Source: Methylobacterium frigidaeris
GTDB lineage: Bacteria; Pseudomonadota; Alphaproteobacteria; Rhizobiales; Beijerinckiaceae
Direction: 5' to 3'
Length of the DNA: 64,000 nt
NCBI RefSeq assembly: GCF_022179185.1
Contig: NZ_BPQJ01000007.1
Coordinates: 124,001-188,000, forward strand
Within the stretch, counting starts at the first letter, position 1. The number at the start of each line of letters is the position of its first letter. The notes below the pieces were generated by a model. It was not told where the DNA came from. It ran no database searches and saw only the letters and a list, made by a program, of their open reading frames with translations. The position numbers and the translations under genes are program-made. Shown piece by piece: positions 9,014 to 16,417 of this stretch.

Positions 9014-9676
9014 ATGTACACTTGGGATTTCGGCTCGCTCTGGACCTATCGCTGGCTGTTCGTCCAGGGGCTCGGCGTCACCGCGGCCTTCACGGTCGCG
9101 ATCGTGGTGATCGGGCTCCTGGTCGGCTTAGGCGCCGGCCTGGCGAAGCTCTCGCATCTCGCGCCCCTGCGCTGGCTCAGCAACGCCTATATCGAAGTGT
9201 TCCGCTGCACCCCGCTCCTGGTGCAGCTGGTGTGGTTCTACTACGCCCTGCCGATCCTCGCGGGGATCGAGATCTCGGCAATCGGCGCCTCGGTGCTGGC
9301 GCTCTCGCTCTACGGCGGCTCGTTCTACGCCGAGATCATCCGCGGCGGCATCGTGTCGATCGACCGCGGCCAGGGCGAGGCGGCGGCGGCCCTCGGCATG
9401 ACCCCGGCGCAGAGCCTGCGCCGGATCATCCTGCCCCAGGCGCTCAAGCGCATGGTGCCGCCGCTGATGAACCAGTCGATCATCCAGTTCAAGAACACCT
9501 CGCTGGTCTCGGTGCTGGCGGTGCCGGACCTGCTCTATCAGGGCCAGGTCGCGGCACATGACAGCTATCGCCCGCTGGAGATCTACACGCTCGTGGCGGT
9601 GCTGTACTTCGCGGCGCTCTACCCGCTCACCTGGATCGTGCGCCGGGGCGAGCGGCGCCTCGCCACCAGCGATTGA
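9014..9676 (+). CDS. Polar amino-acid-type ABC transporter, permease
   Basis: Inner-membrane permease of the HisM/GlnP type, 220 aa, with about five transmembrane segments. It carries the ATPase-coupling EAA loop (RGQGEAAAALGMTPAQSLRRIILPQALKRMVPP region, around residues 115-145) and the conserved FRCTPLLVQLVWFYY entrance motif. The ATG at 9014 gives a protein beginning MYTWDF, the usual opening for this family. Only one permease gene is present, so it likely homodimerises. It is 46 bases from the binding-protein gene and very close to the ATPase gene. Confidence 0.87.
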   Translation: MYTWDFGSLWTYRWLFVQGLGVTAAFTVAIVVIGLLVGLGAGLAKLSHLAPLRWLSNAYIEVFRCTPLLVQLVWFYYALPILAGIEISAIGASVLALSLYGGSFYAEIIRGGIVSIDRGQGEAAAALGMTPAQSLRRIILPQALKRMVPPLMNQSIIQFKNTSLVSVLAVPDLLYQGQVAAHDSYRPLEIYTLVAVLYFAALYPLTWIVRRGERRLATSD

Positions 9677-9684
9677 GGGCGGCC

Positions 9685-10473
9685 ATGGCAGAGAGCTCAG
9701 TTCCGAAGATCGCGATCGCACATCTCGCCAAGAGCTTCGGCGCGCATGCGGTGCTCAAGGACGTGTCGCTCACCGTGCCGGCGGGCGGGGTGGTGGCGCT
9801 GATCGGGCCGTCGGGCTCCGGCAAGTCGACGCTGCTCCGCTGCATCAACCTGCTGGTGGTGCCGGATGCCGGCGAGGTCCGGGTCGGGGCCGATGCGTTC
9901 CGATTCGGCCCGGGCACCCGATTGCCGGGGACGAAGGCCCTGGCGCGGTTCCGTGCCGGGACCGGCATGGTGTTCCAGCACTTCAACCTCTTTCCGCACC
10001 TCACCGCCCTCCAGAACGTCATGGAGGGGCCGGTCACCGTGCAGCGCCTGCCCAAGGCGGAGGCTGAGGCGCGGGCGCGGGCACTGCTCGACAAGGTCGG
10101 CCTCGCCGACAAGGCCGAGCAGTATCCGAGCCGCCTGTCGGGCGGGCAGAAGCAGCGCGTCGCCATCGCGCGGGCGCTCGCCATGGAGCCCGAGGTGATG
10201 CTGTTCGACGAGGCGACCTCGGCCCTCGACCCGGAGCTGGTCGGCGAGGTCTTGGGCGTGATGCGGGCGCTCGCCGCCGACGGCATGACCATGGTGATCG
10301 TCACCCACGAGATCGCCTTCGCCCGCGAGGTCGCCGACCGGGTGGTCTTCCTGCGCGACGGCGTCGTGGTCGAGGAGGGCCCGGCCCGCACCCTGATCGA
10401 CGCGCCGCGGCACCCCGACACCCGGGCCTTCCTGGCCCATTTCCACCGCCGCGGCGAGACGGTGACCCCATGA
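9685..10473 (+). CDS. Polar amino-acid-type ABC transporter, ATP-binding protein
   Basis: Cytoplasmic ATPase of the HisP/GlnQ family, 262 aa, energising the permease encoded upstream. Visible motifs are Walker A GPSGSGKST, the Q-loop in GMVFQHFNLFPHLTALQNVMEGP, signature LSGGQKQRVAIARAL, Walker B VMLFDEATSALD and the switch His in VTHEIAFA. The ATG at 9685 is preceded by GAGGG; a TTG at 9673 that overlaps the permease stop is less well placed. Its stop overlaps the start of the SDR-fold gene (ATGA at 10470), tying the downstream enzymes to the transporter. Confidence 0.9.
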   Translation: MAESSVPKIAIAHLAKSFGAHAVLKDVSLTVPAGGVVALIGPSGSGKSTLLRCINLLVVPDAGEVRVGADAFRFGPGTRLPGTKALARFRAGTGMVFQHFNLFPHLTALQNVMEGPVTVQRLPKAEAEARARALLDKVGLADKAEQYPSRLSGGQKQRVAIARALAMEPEVMLFDEATSALDPELVGEVLGVMRALAADGMTMVIVTHEIAFAREVADRVVFLRDGVVVEEGPARTLIDAPRHPDTRAFLAHFHRRGETVTP

Positions 10474-11216
10474 CCCGGGTCGCCCTGGTGACGGGGGCGG
10501 GGAGCGGCATCGGCCGCGCCACGGCTCTGGCCCTCGCTGCACCCGGCCACGGCCTGGTGCTGCATAGCGGCCGCAACGCGACGGGCCTCGCGGAGGTGGC
10601 GGAGGCCGCCCGCGCCCGGGGCGCCGCGGTGGCGACCTGGCTCGGCGACCTCGCCGATCCGGAGACCGGCCCGCGCGGCGTGGCGCTCGCTGCCGAGACC
10701 TTCGGGCGCCTCGACGCCGTGGTGGCCGCCGCCGGCAAGGCGCAAAGGGGCGGAGCGCTCGCGCTCGATCCGGGCGGCCTCGCGAGCGCGCTCGCCCTCT
10801 CGGCCGATTCGTTCCTGCGCCTCGCGCAAAGCTCCGTGCCGCTGCTGCGGGCAGGCCATGCGCCGCGGATCGTCGCGGTCTCTTCCTACGTCGCCCATCT
10901 CTATCGAGCCGATCTCGGCCTGTTCGCGGCCTCCTCCGCCGGCCGCGCCGCCCTGGAGGCCCTGGTGCGGAGCCTCGCCCGCGAACTCGCCCCGGACGGC
11001 ATCACCGTCAACGCCGTGGCGCCGGGCCTGACCCGCAAGGATCCGGGCCGCGCCGGGGCGCTGTCGGCGGAGGCGATCGCGACCCTCGAATCCGCCATTC
11101 CCCTCGGCCGCCGGGCCGATCCGGCGGAGATCGCCGGCGTGATCGCCTTCCTCGCCTCGCCGTCCGCCTCCTACGTCACCGGCCAGGTCATCCACGTCGA
11201 TGGAGGGCTCACGTGA
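10470..11216 (+). CDS. SDR-fold protein with degenerate active site
   Basis: The 248-aa Rossmann protein has an intact N-terminal cofactor motif TGAGSGIG (about 9-16), an AAAGKAQ at the NAG position, catalytic-type Ser in VAVSSYV, VNAVAPG and the C-terminal YVTGQVIHVDGG typical of FabG-like dehydrogenases. Where YxxxK is expected the sequence reads LFAASSAGRAALEAL: Tyr is Phe and the Lys is missing or replaced by Arg after a short insertion. Classical SDR chemistry is therefore doubtful. It overlaps the ATPase gene upstream and the enolase-superfamily gene downstream by four bases each, implying a coupled function, perhaps structural, regulatory or with an altered reaction. Confidence 0.75.
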   Translation: MTRVALVTGAGSGIGRATALALAAPGHGLVLHSGRNATGLAEVAEAARARGAAVATWLGDLADPETGPRGVALAAETFGRLDAVVAAAGKAQRGGALALDPGGLASALALSADSFLRLAQSSVPLLRAGHAPRIVAVSSYVAHLYRADLGLFAASSAGRAALEALVRSLARELAPDGITVNAVAPGLTRKDPGRAGALSAEAIATLESAIPLGRRADPAEIAGVIAFLASPSASYVTGQVIHVDGGLT

Positions 11217-12358
11217 GCCGCATTCCCCTCACCGACCCGCTCGTCATCGAGCACCTGCGCGTCGTCCTGATCGAGAGTCCGATCAGGATGGCGCGCCGCC
11301 AGGGCGTCGGCGACGTCAAGGGCACGGTGAAGCGGGTCCTCCTGCGCCTGACCACCCGGGAGGGCATCGTCGGCTGGGGCGAGGCGGCGCCGTGGGAGGT
11401 GTTCACCGGTACCGCCGAAGGCGCCTTCTCGGCCCTCGATACCTACCTGCGCCCGCTGATCCTCGGCCGCTCGGCGAGGTCCGTGCGGGCGCTCGCCGCC
11501 GATCTCGACCGGGCGCTCACCGGCCACACCGACGCCAAGGCGGCCGTCGAGATGGCCCTGTTCGACATCCTCGGCCGCGCCGCAGGCCTGCCGGTGGCCG
11601 AGCTGCTGGGCGGCCGGGTGCGGGACAGGATCCCGCTCTCGTTCTCGGTCGCCGATCCGGATTTCGACGCCGACCTCGCCCGCATGCACGCCATGACGGC
11701 GGAGGGCCACCGCCTGTTCAAGGTGAAGACCGGGGTGAAGTCCCATACCGAGGACCTCGCCCATCTGGAGGCCATGCGGGCGGCCTTCGGTGAGCGCATC
11801 GACCTCAGGGTCGATTACAACCAGGCGCTGGCGCCGTTCGGGGCGCTGCGGACCTTGCGCGACGTCGAGGTTTTTCGGCCGACCTTCATCGAGCAGCCGG
11901 TGGCCCGCCGCCACCTCGACGCGATGGCGGATCTCACCGCCGCCCTCGACACCCCGATCCTCGCGGACGAGAGCTGCTTCAACGCCGCCGACGCGCTCGA
12001 GGTCGTGCGGCGCCGGGCCGCCGACGCGGTCTCGGTGAAGCTGATGAAGTGCGGCGGGATGCTGAAGGCGCAAGCGCTGATGGCGATCGCCGAGACCGCG
12101 GGCCTGCCGGGCTACGGCGGCACCCTGTGGGAGGGCGGCATCGCGCTCGCCGCCGGCACCCAGCTCATCGCCGCCACCCCCGGTATTTCGCTGGGCTGCG
12201 AGTTCTACATGCCCCACCACGTGCTGACCGAGGACGTGCTGGAGGCGCGGGTGCCGGTCGAGGCCGGCGACGTGGTGGTGCCTCAGGCCCCGGGGCTCGG
12301 GATCACGGTCAGCGAGGCGGCGATCCGGGAGAATGCGCGGGTGCTGGCGGAGGCGTGA
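11213..12358 (+). CDS. Enolase-superfamily enzyme, muconate-lactonising/racemase group
   Basis: TIM-barrel enzyme, 381 aa, that abstracts the alpha-proton of a carboxylate substrate. Key residues of the MLE subgroup are visible: KVKTG (KxK motif near residue 168), Asp in RVDYNQA (about 198), Glu in FIEQPV (about 224), Asp in ILADES (about 248) and Lys in KLMKCGG (about 273). Known members include muconate cycloisomerase, dipeptide epimerases, N-succinylamino-acid racemase and hydroxyproline-betaine epimerase or hydroxyproline dehydratase. The linked polar-amino-acid transporter argues for an amino-acid-derived substrate rather than muconate. GTG start at 11213 overlaps the upstream stop, with GGAGGG just before it. 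Confidence 0.78.
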   Translation: MSRIPLTDPLVIEHLRVVLIESPIRMARRQGVGDVKGTVKRVLLRLTTREGIVGWGEAAPWEVFTGTAEGAFSALDTYLRPLILGRSARSVRALAADLDRALTGHTDAKAAVEMALFDILGRAAGLPVAELLGGRVRDRIPLSFSVADPDFDADLARMHAMTAEGHRLFKVKTGVKSHTEDLAHLEAMRAAFGERIDLRVDYNQALAPFGALRTLRDVEVFRPTFIEQPVARRHLDAMADLTAALDTPILADESCFNAADALEVVRRRAADAVSVKLMKCGGMLKAQALMAIAETAGLPGYGGTLWEGGIALAAGTQLIAATPGISLGCEFYMPHHVLTEDVLEARVPVEAGDVVVPQAPGLGITVSEAAIRENARVLAEA

Positions 12359-12398
12359 GGCCCTGCCAACCCCGTGCCGAACAAGCACCGATCCTCTC

Positions 12399-12423
12399 TC
12401 GCGACCTCATCCTGACGTCGCGA
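12399..12423. terminator. Short hairpin between convergent genes
   Basis: TCGCGAC (12399-12405) pairs with GTCGCGA (12417-12423) around a loop containing a CTCATCCTGA arm of the dispersed palindrome. It lies between the convergent enolase-superfamily gene and hmp. There is no clear T-run, so a terminator role is only positional. Confidence 0.25.
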
Positions 12424-12465
12424 GTGGGACGGGAGAGCGACGCAAGAAGGGCCGGCGATTTGTCC

Positions 12466-13710
12466 CTACGCCGCCATGCGGGTGTTTTCCTCGTCCAGCT
12501 CGTCCGCCGGCCCGAAGAACTCGTACCGGATGCGCTCCGCCGGTACACCGAGGCGGGCGAGGCCGTGGACCAGGCTGGCGAGAAAGGGTTTCGGGCCGCA
12601 CAGGTAGTAGGTCGCCTCCGCCGCCGGGGTGTGGGCGACGAGCCAGTCGGGGGTGATGCGGCCGGCCGCATCGTAAGCGACGCCCAGCCGGTCGCCGGCC
12701 TCCGGCGCCTCGTACAGAGTGTGCAGGCGGATCGCCGGGCGATCGGCGGCGAGCTGCCGGGCGCGCCCGGCCATGGCGTGGACCCGGCCGTTCAGCGCCC
12801 CGTGGACGTACCAGGTCGGCCGCTCGGGCGTTTCGGCGTGGATCGTCTCCAGCATGCTCATCATCGGGGTGAGGCCGACGCCGCCGCTCACCAGCACCAC
12901 CGGTGCCGACGAGCCGCGATCAAGCACGAAGTCGCCGGCGGGCGCCGCGACGCTCAGCACCGTGCCGGGATGGGCCGCCTCGTGCAACCAGGACGAGACA
13001 AGGCCGGTGGGCCGGCCGGGCGTCGCCTCGCGCTTCACGGTGACGCGGTAGGCGCGGTCGTTCGGCGCGCAGGAGACCGAGTAGTTGCGCTTGAGCACGC
13101 CGTGTCCGGGCAGGTCGAGCCGGATCCCGAGAGACTGGCCGGGCTGGTGGCGCAGCACGGGGCCTCCATCCACCGGGACCAGCACGAAGGAGCGGATCGT
13201 CTCGCTCTCGAGGATCACGCTCTCGATGCGGAAGTCGCGCCAGCCGGTCCAGCCGCCGGGCCGCGATTCATGATCGTGGTAGATCGCGGCCTCGCGATCG
13301 ATCAGGATGTCGGCGAGGTACCAGTAGGCCTCGCCCCAGGCGGCGCAGATTTCCGGGGTCGCGGCGTCGCCGAGCACGTCCTGGATCGCCCCGAGCAGCG
13401 CCTCGGCGACGGATGCGTAGTGGGCCGGCTGAATCGCCAGGGTGACGTGCTTCTGGGCGATGCGTTCGACCGCGCCGGAGAGCGCGCCGAGATTGTCGAT
13501 GTTGCGCGCATAGGCCAGCACCGCGTTGGCCAGAGCCTTGGGCTGGGAGCCGGTCTCGCCGTGATGCGACTGGTTGAACAGGTCGCGGATCGCCGGATCC
13601 TGGAACAGGCGCTCGTACATCCGCCGGGTGATCGCGAGGCCGTGCGCCTCGAGGGCCGGCACGGTGGCCTTGACGAGGGCGATGGTGGCGGGGCTCAGCG
13701 AGGACGGCAT
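12466..13710 (-). CDS. hmp: Flavohaemoglobin, nitric oxide dioxygenase
   Basis: Converts nitric oxide to nitrate with O2 and NAD(P)H. The 414-aa protein has an N-terminal globin with proximal His88 (AQKHVTL) and distal Tyr32 (MYERLF). A ferredoxin-reductase module follows, with the FAD motif RNYSVS (about 206), nucleotide motif GGVGLTPMMSML and the C-terminal YYLCGPKPFLASL and YEFFGP segments. The chosen ATG at 13710 opens MPSSLSPATIALVKATVP as in other Hmp proteins; an ATG 27 bases upstream is possible but lies next to the operator. It is divergent from an NsrR-type regulator, and two NsrR-like operators lie in between, so induction by NO is expected. Confidence 0.93.
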   Translation of the reverse strand: MPSSLSPATIALVKATVPALEAHGLAITRRMYERLFQDPAIRDLFNQSHHGETGSQPKALANAVLAYARNIDNLGALSGAVERIAQKHVTLAIQPAHYASVAEALLGAIQDVLGDAATPEICAAWGEAYWYLADILIDREAAIYHDHESRPGGWTGWRDFRIESVILESETIRSFVLVPVDGGPVLRHQPGQSLGIRLDLPGHGVLKRNYSVSCAPNDRAYRVTVKREATPGRPTGLVSSWLHEAAHPGTVLSVAAPAGDFVLDRGSSAPVVLVSGGVGLTPMMSMLETIHAETPERPTWYVHGALNGRVHAMAGRARQLAADRPAIRLHTLYEAPEAGDRLGVAYDAAGRITPDWLVAHTPAAEATYYLCGPKPFLASLVHGLARLGVPAERIRYEFFGPADELDEENTRMAA

Positions 13711-13721
13711 GGCGGCTCTCA

Positions 13722-13744
13722 AAGGTATATTTCCCATACACCTT
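13722..13744. promoter_or_regulatory. NsrR-type operator, site 1
   Basis: An 11-1-11 inverted repeat, AAGGTATATTT, C, CCATACACCTT, placed 12 bases upstream of the hmp start. The published NsrR consensus has AAGATGYATTT half-sites one base apart; both halves here match it well. Position over the hmp promoter predicts repression of hmp when NsrR holds its iron-sulphur cluster. Confidence 0.75.
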
Positions 13745-13760
13745 ATAAGATCGCCTTTTG

Positions 13761-13783
13761 AAGGTGCATAGGATTTACATGTT
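13761..13783. promoter_or_regulatory. NsrR-type operator, site 2
   Basis: A second 11-1-11 element, AAGGTGCATAG, G, ATTTACATGTT, 17 bases from site 1 and 20 bases before the nsrR start. The left half is close to consensus and the right half is weaker. It could serve autoregulation of nsrR or cooperate with site 1. Confidence 0.6.
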
Positions 13784-13803
13784 ATGAGGCGGGCGAGGCT
13801 CCC

Positions 13804-14283
13804 ATGCGCCTGACGCGCTACACCGACTACGCCCTGCGCACCTTGCTGTATCTCGGCGCCAACGAGCCGCGGCAGAGCTCGATCGCCGAGATCGCCCGGG
13901 CCTACGGCATCTCCGAGAACCACCTGACCAAGGTGGTGCACCAGCTCGGCCGCCTCGGCCTGGTGCGCACCATCCGCGGCCGCGGCGGGGGCCTGCGCCT
14001 GGCGCTTCGCCCCAGCGAGATCGTGGTCGGCGCGGTGGTGCGGCAGACGGAGGAGGACCTGGCTCTGGTCGCGTGCTTCGGCGACGGGGCCTGCGCCATC
14101 ACCCCGGCCTGCCGCCTGCGCCACGCCCTGGCCGAGGCGCTCGCCGCCTTCCTGGCGGTGCTCGACGGCTACACCTTGGCCGACCTCCTGGCGGGGGGCG
14201 CGGCGCCGGATCTGGCGCGGCTGCTGGGCTTGCCGGAGCCGGGAGGTGACAGATTGGATTCGTCAGGTGCCGGACGCCCTTGA
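13804..14283 (+). CDS. nsrR: Rrf2-family NO-sensing repressor NsrR
   Basis: Iron-sulphur transcription factor that senses nitric oxide and represses hmp. The 159-aa protein opens with MRLTRYTDYALRTLLYL, has the winged-HTH recognition segment AYGISENHLTKVVHQL and the wing RGRGGGLRL. It carries three cluster-binding cysteines at 91, 97 and 103 with two five-residue gaps, close to the CxnCxnC pattern of E. coli NsrR. The extended proline-rich tail beyond residue 145 is not family-typical. It is divergent from hmp with two NsrR-like operators between them. RirA and IscR are related, but operator sequence and neighbour make NsrR the best call. Confidence 0.88.
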   Translation: MRLTRYTDYALRTLLYLGANEPRQSSIAEIARAYGISENHLTKVVHQLGRLGLVRTIRGRGGGLRLALRPSEIVVGAVVRQTEEDLALVACFGDGACAITPACRLRHALAEALAAFLAVLDGYTLADLLAGGAAPDLARLLGLPEPGGDRLDSSGAGRP

Positions 14284-14327
14284 TGGGGTGTCGCGTTCGC
14301 GACGCTCACCGGGCGGTCGCCCACCTG

Positions 14328-14366
14328 CGTCCGGCCCCTCCCCCACGGAGGGGGAGGGGCCGGACG
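14328..14366. terminator. Strong hairpin between convergent nsrR and udh
   Basis: A perfect 17-base-pair stem: 14328-14344 (ending CCTCCCCC) pairs with 14350-14366 (starting GGGGGAGG) around a five-base loop ACGGA. It lies between two convergent genes and could stop transcription from both sides. Neither side is followed by a clear T-run, so it may equally be a dispersed palindrome. Confidence 0.5.
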
Positions 14367-14375
14367 TGGCGGGCC

Positions 14376-15212
14376 TCAGTCCCTCGTCCGCCTCGGCCGC
14401 TCGGCTTGCGGCGTGTAGTCGATCGTCGTGAAGCTGCCGCCCTGGAGGGTGCGGGCGACTGGATCGAGGGGATTCTCCCGGGCGAGAATCTCGTCGGCGT
14501 AGTCCTCCGCCGACTGGGTCGGCCGGTAGCCGATCGCCGCGGCGGCGGCCGTGTTGTCCCAGTAGCTGCGCGGGTTGTTCGAGGCGCCCCAGACCGCGAC
14601 GTAGCCGGGGATCGGCGCCACGATGCTGCGCAGCACGAGCTGGGCGAGGTCGTCGTGGCCGAGCCAGGTCGAGAGATGGCGGAACTCCGTCGGCCGCGGC
14701 AGGGCGCTGCCGATGCGGAGGGCGACGCCCTCGATGCCGTGCCGGTCCCAGTACATCTGGCCCATCAGCTCGCCCCAGGCCTTGCTCAGGCCGTAGGCGC
14801 CGTCGGGCCGGAACGGCGCGTCGATCGCGAGTCGCTCGTTCACCGAGTGCATGCCGAAGGCGTGGTTGGAGCTGGCGAACACCACCCGGCGCACGCCGTG
14901 GCGGCGGGCGCCCTCGTAGACCGCCTGCAGGGCACGCAAGTTGTTCTCGATCACCTCCGGCAGCGGTTTCTCGACGCTGGTGCCGGCCATGTGCACCAGG
15001 ACCTCCGTCCCTTCGAGCAGCCGGTCGACCGCCTCGGGCTCGCGCAGGTCGCCGGTCGTCACGGTCTCGGACTCCGAGAGCGGCGTCAGCGCCGTCGGCC
15101 CTCCACCGGAGCGCAGGACGATGCCGGCGGCGAGGAGCCGCGGCCGCAGCACCTCCCCGATCTGTCCCCCCGCCCCCGACAGGGCGACCCGAATTCCCGC
15201 TGCCTCGCTCAT
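14376..15212 (-). CDS. udh: Uronate dehydrogenase
   Basis: NAD-dependent oxidation of D-galacturonate or D-glucuronate to the aldarolactone. The 278-aa extended-SDR protein has GAGGQIG (13-19), HMAGTSVEKP, the FASSNHAFGMH block carrying the catalytic Ser, YGLSK with Tyr and Lys, LRIGS and the LSTWLGHDDLAQL and VVWGAS-like VAVWGASNN segments, in the same order as Agrobacterium Udh. It is about a dozen residues longer than that enzyme. It is divergent from an SMP-30 lactonase gene that could open the aldarolactone product. Confidence 0.85.
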   Translation of the reverse strand: MSEAAGIRVALSGAGGQIGEVLRPRLLAAGIVLRSGGGPTALTPLSESETVTTGDLREPEAVDRLLEGTEVLVHMAGTSVEKPLPEVIENNLRALQAVYEGARRHGVRRVVFASSNHAFGMHSVNERLAIDAPFRPDGAYGLSKAWGELMGQMYWDRHGIEGVALRIGSALPRPTEFRHLSTWLGHDDLAQLVLRSIVAPIPGYVAVWGASNNPRSYWDNTAAAAAIGYRPTQSAEDYADEILARENPLDPVARTLQGGSFTTIDYTPQAERPRRTRD

Positions 15213-15458
15213 GCTTCCTCCTGCTTCATCGTTGGTGGTGCTCCCCCCGGGCGGCGCGGGTCACGCTCCATCATCGAGGAGCGACGGTCCGTCGTCGAGG
15301 ATCGTCCGACGTGGTGGGCCAGCGCGCTCGCGAGCGCCGGGACAGCCGGCCGCTGGCGGCGGGCGCGGACGGGCCGGGCTTCTCGAGGAACGCCTTGCAT
15401 CCGGCGCGGCGGACCGCGATGGTCCGTCGCACGAAGAAACGACAGGAGGGAAGCCCCC

Positions 15459-16394
15459 GTGTGGACGCCGACGACCCGGTATCCCGACCCCGCCATCGAG
15501 GTCATCGACCCCTCCTTCGCCCGCTACCGGGTGTTCAGCGCCGGGGTCGAGCGCCTGGCCACCGGCTGCCGCTGGAGCGAGGGCCCGGTCTGGTTCGGCG
15601 ACGGGCGCTACCTCCTGTGGAGCGACATCCCGAACAACCGCATCCTGCGCTTCGACGAGGAGAGCGGCGCGGTCTCGGTCTTCCGCAAGCCGTCGAACTT
15701 CGCCAACGGCAACACCCGCGACCGCCAGGGCCGTCTCGTCACCTGCGAGCATGGCGGGCGGCGGGTGACGCGCACCGAGTACGACGGCAGCATCACGGTG
15801 CTGGCCGACTCGTACGAGGGCAAGCGCCTGAATTCCCCGAACGACGTCGTGGTGGCCTCCGACGGCGCGGTCTGGTTCACCGACCCGCCCTTCGGCATCC
15901 TCGGCAATTACGAGGGCGAGCGGGCCGAGCCGGAATCGCCCCAGAACGTCTACCGCCTCGATCCGGCGACCGGGGTGCTGGCGGCGGTGGCGACCGACCT
16001 CGCCGGGCCGAACGGCCTGTGCTTCTCCCCCGACGAATCGATCCTCTACCTCGTCGAGTCGCGGGCGCAACCGAACCGCCGCATCCTCGCCTTCGACGTC
16101 TCCGGCGGGCGCCTGACGAACCAGCGCGTCCACATCGATGCCGGCCCCGGCACGCCGGACGGCTTCCGCTGCGACACCGACGGCAACCTGTGGTGCGGCT
16201 GGGGCATGGGCACGGACGCCCTCGACGGGGTGATGGTCTACAATCCCGAAGGCACCCTGATCGGCCGCATCCGCCTGCCGGAGCGCTGCGCCAACGTCTG
16301 CTTCGGCGGCCGCCACCGCAACCGGCTGTTCATGGCGGCGAGCCAGTCGCTCTACGCGCTCTACGTCGACACGCAGGGCGTGGCCGGGGGATGA
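15459..16394 (+). CDS. SMP-30/gluconolactonase-family lactonase
   Basis: A 311-aa beta-propeller lactonase with CRWSEGPVWFGD carrying the metal Glu, LVTCEHGGRRVTR, the SPNDVVVASDGAVWFTDPPFG block and the AGPNGLCFSPDES and TPDGFRCDTDGNLW motifs. This is the gluconolactonase branch and differs from the xylonolactonase-like protein at 5090. The start is GTG at 15459, eight bases after CAGGAGGG; upstream in-frame codons lack a ribosome site. Divergence from uronate dehydrogenase suggests it hydrolyses galactaro- or glucarolactone. Secretion signals are absent, so it acts in the cytoplasm. Confidence 0.82.
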   Translation: MWTPTTRYPDPAIEVIDPSFARYRVFSAGVERLATGCRWSEGPVWFGDGRYLLWSDIPNNRILRFDEESGAVSVFRKPSNFANGNTRDRQGRLVTCEHGGRRVTRTEYDGSITVLADSYEGKRLNSPNDVVVASDGAVWFTDPPFGILGNYEGERAEPESPQNVYRLDPATGVLAAVATDLAGPNGLCFSPDESILYLVESRAQPNRRILAFDVSGGRLTNQRVHIDAGPGTPDGFRCDTDGNLWCGWGMGTDALDGVMVYNPEGTLIGRIRLPERCANVCFGGRHRNRLFMAASQSLYALYVDTQGVAGG

Positions 16395-16417
16395 GGCCCC
16401 GGCCCGCGGGGCGGTAG

